A DNA stretch of 7,489 nt from Omnitrophica bacterium GWA2_52_8 (GTDB lineage: Bacteria > Omnitrophota > Omnitrophia > Omnitrophales > Aquincolibacteriaceae): assembly GCA_001804025.1 (NCBI GenBank), contig MHFC01000046.1, positions 2,694 to 10,182 of the forward strand, read 5' to 3'. Under the pieces are notes generated by a model. The model saw only the letters and a program-made list of their open reading frames with translations. It was not told the DNA's origin and ran no database searches. Numbering within the stretch: position 1 is the stretch's first letter; the number at the start of each line of letters is the position of its first letter. This document shows positions 1 to 6,000 of this stretch, piece after piece. The position numbers and the translations under genes were made by a program.

Positions 1-3000
1 GACTGTCCGCCGATGAAAAAATGAGAGGATCCGGAGAAGTCCGGCTGCTGATATTTGTAATAAAGCCTCGCGCTCTCCGGGAATTGCCAAATACTTTCCG
101 GCCACGGCGATAGCCGCTGCCTCAACCTGCTTCGGACGATCACGCGCAACCTGTCGTCCATCGAGCCAGTTTTGGCTGATCTCGTTTAAAGTCTTTCCCC
201 GGCGCCTTGCAGCAAGCACGTGCATTTCCGTCCGCGTCATAAATTCCGGTGCATCCTCAAGCAACCGCGCAGACTGTTCGTCCGATAACCCGGTAAAAAA
301 ATTCAGGGTCTGATTATTGCCGCTCCGCAATTCGGAACGCAACGGACCTTCCTGCTGTGCGGAAAGATTCTCTTGAAGAGTCCTTTCGATGCTGTCGACA
401 ATGCGTTCAACCGTCGGGAAAATGTGTTCATTCGTATCGGTGAACAAGCCCTCGGGAACCCGCGAACTTCCCGAGCGGACAACTCTCATGAATTCTGCTG
501 TATTGAGTCCCTCTTGACGGGCAGGATCATCGGCAAAACGCTTGAACCCCGCCATCGCAAGATTCCAGTAAGCAACATCTTCACGAGCAGGAAAGGGAAT
601 CCCGTTTATCTGGTTCCGGACAGCCCCGATCATCTGGACGGATAACTCGTGCTCCGTCAGTTTCCTGAGATCGGCCCCTGATTTCACAAGCGTATCAAAA
701 TGCTCCCGAAAGCCGGCGGGCAGGTCCATTTTGGCCGAGTCCTCGCGTGCCCGGACCGGATCATAAGCGCCGCTGCGCATCAACGATGCCAAAGCCAGAG
801 CCTCGCGATACGATTCGAAAGTTTCAAAAGCCACCGCAATCGCGCCAAGGGCAGTGATTTCCTCAGTGCGTTCATGACTATTTTTTTCGAGCCAGGCCTC
901 GACTTCAGGATGAAGCGGCCAACTGAGCCCTCCCAGTTTATGACTCTGTTCAACCACAGCAACCATGCGGTCAAACCATTTTTCTTCATTCTGGATTTGT
1001 GCGTAACTATGGCCTACCAGATAAAGACCGTACGCCTCCCGCTCAAGCAGAGCCTGCCATTCCGCAAAGATGTCCCGCGATGCATGCTGCTTGATTCCGG
1101 AAAGGATCCTGGAAATAAACCGGCTGTTGATTTGAATATTCCCCTCGCCGTCTTTTTGCAAAATGATTCCCGGATCCTTGTTTTCTACCTCCGTTATGCG
1201 GATACGCCCGGCATAGGCCTCCAGAATATCCGGACGCGGATGGCCTTCCCGGATCATCCATTCAAGCGTGACAAGAATCCCCTCACGGGCCGCCGCTAAA
1301 CGTTCCGGGGCACCGGCACGTTCAGGATCAATATCCGGAAATCTTTCCCATGGCTGCTTCTCGCCAAAGTTTCCCCAGGCGAACCAGAAAGCCCCTGCAG
1401 TCAGAAGGGCACCTCCCGTCTGTAAAAACCGCCTGCGTGTCACCGCCCCGCTTTCCGCTTCCTGTTTTCTCAATTGCCGCCGGCTGATTTTCTCTGTTTC
1501 TTTTTTCTTTGCCCGCGCTTCGGAGCGGTCGGAGCGCCTTGCTTTATATGCTTTGGCAGCAACAAGATCCTTCTCGGCTTTTTTGTCACTTAGCTGCCTC
1601 AATCGGTCTCGCACCGCAAAGGCTTTTGCTAAATCCTCATTGGTTGTCTTCAACGCTTCAAGCCGTACAAGAAGCTGCGTATAGTCAGAATTCGATTGAA
1701 GATTTCCATTCGGGTAAAGGCTCTGTCCCCAGAATTCATCCCAAAAGCGAAGTTCTGCGGATTCATCATCGAGATTTTTAAAATCATGTGAAATTTCTTC
1801 TTTATATTCAGCAGTATTTCCATAAACGGGCTTTATGCGGGCGGCGGCTTGCGAATCTTTAAGAACGGCCCGGTAACCCGCTTGCAGATCGCGTCTATCA
1901 GCATCTTCCGGCCCCCGGTAACGGCGCGGCGTTTCACCGGGAGCATAAGTCATAACCTCATGAAAACGTTCGTGACGGAATCCGGAAGCGAGATCTTCAA
2001 GGTTCTCAAGCTGCTCCTCGCTGAATAAAATTCCGGTAACATTCGTATACTGAAGCACCAGATTTTCCATCGCCGTACCGGAAATATCGGAACCTGCTTC
2101 GTCTCCGGCCCAAATCAGCATTTTCTGTTCGAGCTTTTCCCACTCATCGTCATCCAAACGCTCGCCAAGAATATCAAAGACAGTCAACATGCCATGCGCC
2201 AGGAATTCATGATTCTCCCGGATTCTTTCCCTTATTTCCGCCGGCGCTTCGGACCAGGCATTTTGCCAGACGCGTGAGGTTGCGGGGCTGCGCCAGGTCT
2301 CAAGCATTTTATCAATGATTCTTTCGGGCGGCATTTCCCCGTCAAAAAATATGCCGCTTCTTTCTTCTTCTGAGGTGTACAGATAAAGACCTCTGAAAAG
2401 GACATGCAACTTGAAAAAATGTTCATCGATTACGAAAAGATCTTCTTGTATCGCCGTGCCGACTGCCGCTGGCATTCCGGACGCCATTCTCGCTTCGGAA
2501 CGCCTCAGCCGCGGGAATAAACGGGTTGGACGGGCCGGCGCCTCTTCAACAACCGTTTCCCCCGCGAAGGTACTTATGAATTGGTTCAGAGCCGTTTCAG
2601 CCTCCGGCAATTTTGGACGGCGGACGGCATCAAACGCTGAAGATAAATCATTCGGATTGTAGAGCAGATCCCTTTGTGACCGCCTCGGCCGGCTAAGCCC
2701 GTCACGAATTGATCGCGCAGTTAAAACGATGCTTGCAGGCATGGCCGCTGCATCGTCTTTATAAAGAAGGGTCAAAGATTCTAATGTTTTCAAGAATGGT
2801 TCACGCTGATTTTCAGCCTTCAAGGCCTCAGCCAGGGCAATGGCTGTTTTCTCTCTGCGGTCAGCATCCACCTTGGCAAGACGAACAGCGGCTGCGGTCC
2901 TGACCTTGGGATCTCGGCTTTCAAGGTCAAGAAGAGCACGATCCCAAACCGGAGACATATCCGCTGTTTGACCCGCCGCTGCCGGCGCGCTTCCCGGCCG

Positions 3001-6000
3001 CAGTCTGACCGGACCCGTTCCATTAATGGATTCCCCAATTTGAGGTTCCCGCTGCGCCGTATCCGCTTTCTCGATGGGCCCTGTTTTAATCGAATCTTCA
3101 TTGATCATAGCGGCAAAAGGCGGGGTCCCCCGATCGAATGACGGCAGTCCTGCCGCCCCGGAGTTTGATCGGATGACAGTGCTTGGCTGATCCGGCAGCG
3201 GAGCCGTGATCAAGCTTGCAAAACTTTGCGGTTCGGTTTGAATTAAAGGCTTTGTGTCCGACACTTCTTCGAGATAGGTACGGAACTCATCCCCCCGCCC
3301 GCGCCCGCGCCAAATAAGCGGGACTGTGACAGCTGCCGCAGAGGCCAGAACAACCATACTCCAGACAATGCCTTTCACTTTAAGCCGCGCTTCGGAGCGG
3401 CTGCGCAGATCCACTTCGAGCCTGTCCGTTAATTGTGATTTTGAGGATCCTTCCGGCATATTTGAAATCGTCGACTGCAGCGATTCGACAAGCTTCTCAC
3501 GGACAGTCTGATTTTTTTCATTCTCAAGGACTTTCATAAGCGACAGGGCACGGCTTCCGTGCGGATCAAGGTCTTTAATCAGGTTCAGTGCCGCCATGCG
3601 GTTTTGCAGATCCAGGTCCGGATCCGAAAGCCGTGACATCGCAATGGACAGTAAAGCCTGGTCCTCGTGATAATCGAGATTGAACCACTTCTTCCAATTG
3701 TTCCCGTGATGGGATATCCCTCTCAGGAAGCGGCGAAGCACCACCGGACGCGGCATCTTCGGCCCCTGGATTCGGGCCCCATCAAAAAAAGCGGGGGTGT
3801 TTTGATGGCGGATTTGGTCAGCTTCAAGCGTTTGATACTCGATTCCCGCAAGATGGCGGACCCACAGATTAAAACCGGCCCAGCTGATCAGGACGGCTAA
3901 GCTGGTCGTTATCAAAAGTGTTCGCACGGAAAAACGACCCCGCCGCCCTTTTTTCACAAGCGCCTGCGTCGTTTCTTGCTCCGTCCTCCATGCCCCAAAT
4001 CCGGGCGAGCCTTGATCCTCTTTTGGTGAGCGCGCTTCGGAACGCTCCGCTGTATTTCCCTGTGGCTCTTGCAGTTGTTCATCTTCCAAAAGTTGTCCGA
4101 TCTCTTTTTCCAATTCAGCCTTAAACTTTTTTAAGTCCCCAATAATCAGAGGAGCGGTAAATCCCGGATGATATTTAAGATGCGCCTCTCTCATCAAATG
4201 CTCCTGAATAAAGTCGGCATATGACTCATGGCGCAGAAGAGGTTCCAGGCGTTCATGCATTTTTTTATTTAAATAATCAATTTGTTTTCCTCTTTCTCCT
4301 GAATCCGGCGCCGGTTCATGAACATGCAGATGTCGTCGAAGCGCCTCCTTCATTACGTAAAAGGCCTCCTCAGTTCTAATCGCTTGAACAAAAAAATCGG
4401 CAAGCTGATCATTAATATAGAGCATCATCATGCCCGGCGCCGAGCCATATTCCTTACCATATTCCTTTAAATCTGCGTTTCGAAGGGCGAAGAGCGCATC
4501 CACAACGATAGCACCGTTTTCCGGATGGTTCTTCAAAAAGTTTTGCAATAAATCTATCATCGCAAAACGATTAGACGGTACTCTCTCGGACGGCAAAGCC
4601 TTCAAAATCAACTTCATCGCATCGGTTGATCCCTCCAAACTAAGCGCTTTGTGCGCCAGGCTTCTAACACCAGCATCCGGACTATTGAGATGTTTTTGCC
4701 CAAATTGGTAATAACGTTCCCCTAGTCTCTCCCGAAGTCGCGGCTCATTGATGTCCGATGCGTGAATCATCTCCACCTCAGGAAAAATAGCGTGCAGATT
4801 CATGGGATCTCTTTCATTGAGCATTTGAATCGATAACAGCTCCGCAGCCTGAGCGGGCGGAAACTCCCGGCTTAGGAGATTGATCGTGACATATCTTACC
4901 TGGGCATCAGGATTTGCTAACTTCTCTTTTAACTTTTCTCTGCGGGCATGGTCATATTGTGGAAATCTTTGACTCAGCGAATCTGAAATGCTGACGAGTT
5001 TTTGATTTATCCATGAACTTTCCAAAGTATTAAAAAAATCCGTACTATAATACATGTCAAGCCACGATGGTTTCCCGTCAGCAACGGTTCCTTGAGCCGC
5101 TGCGCCCATCTGCGGAGCCCGTTGCGCTGCCTGCCTTACTTCCGACGGAACATTCCCAGCCAGGTTCGCTTGAATCGCCTGAAGATTCCACACATTCGAA
5201 TGGATTTGATTCTCTACCGACTGATTTGCGGAAACCCGGATCCATGCCATAAATGCCGTCCAGCCGAGAACCGTCATCGCTGAAAAGACCAGGAAACTTG
5301 AGCGCAAGCTAAATCTCGGCCGCCAGGAGCGTTTTTTCGTCGGCGTTTTGGATATTCTATTTTCCGTTTTACCCACATCAGAAACTGCATCGCCTTCATC
5401 CTGTGAACGCGCTTCGGAGCGGGCAACAAATTCTTTATATTCACGATAATTTTTTAAAAATCCCGGGATTTTATCCAATGAGCCGTAGTCCTGCCTCTCG
5501 GCAATATCCAGCGCCCCTTTTAGATCACTACCCGCCTCCGCAAAAGAATTAACTTCATCCCTCAAAACTTCAATTTCATTGCTGGCGAATTCGATGGGAT
5601 ATCGCAGTTGGACGAAGAATTCCTCAGCGAATTCGGGACTGCCTGAACGGACCTCCTGATTGTAAACAGTATTATGAAAAACATTCCATAATGCCTGGCT
5701 TTCTGTTGCGCGGGCCCGTTTTAAATATTCGACATAACCCTTTTGCAACACCTCTTTATGAGGTTTTAATCGTAAGTGAAGCGCTTCGTGCAGATACCTC
5801 TTCGCAAATTCGTCCTCGGACATATCAAACACTTCTTTTGAAACATAAATTCCTTCCGCACGCATCCATTGATAGAGAAAAAGCTCCAGGTTCGTTTCAA
5901 ATCTTCGCTGAGCCGGCTGCTCCATAAGATATTCAAATATCTCATCAATCTCGAGGCGGGCCTCTCCGCTTTCTCTGAGTGCCTTTAGGATGTCTTCGGC

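Noticed and set aside
700..1299. A 199-codon plus-strand open frame starting at ATG
   Set aside because: It runs antisense to the well-supported minus-strand frame, shows no domain or hydrophobic pattern, and its peptide is rich in Pro, Arg, Ser and Cys as expected of a shadow frame.
1268..1781. Two overlapping plus-strand open frames of 138 and 90 codons
   Set aside because: Both are antisense to modules F and G. Much of their sequence mirrors the Tat-like segment and the charged helix of the true frame.
2194..2211. H-E-F-L-A-H at residues 1760-1765 as another zinc motif
   Set aside because: The spacing is HExxxH and not HExxH, and it lies before the real HERFH domain in a helical region without the usual preceding strand.
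3385..3399. RSEAR hairpins as transcription terminators
   Set aside because: The stem is about 4 bp and no U-run follows on the coding strand. They also occur repeatedly inside one open frame.
5579..5637. Three GAATTC sites close together
   Set aside because: They encode E-F or I-E-F in ordinary coding sequence of module B and show no larger repeat.
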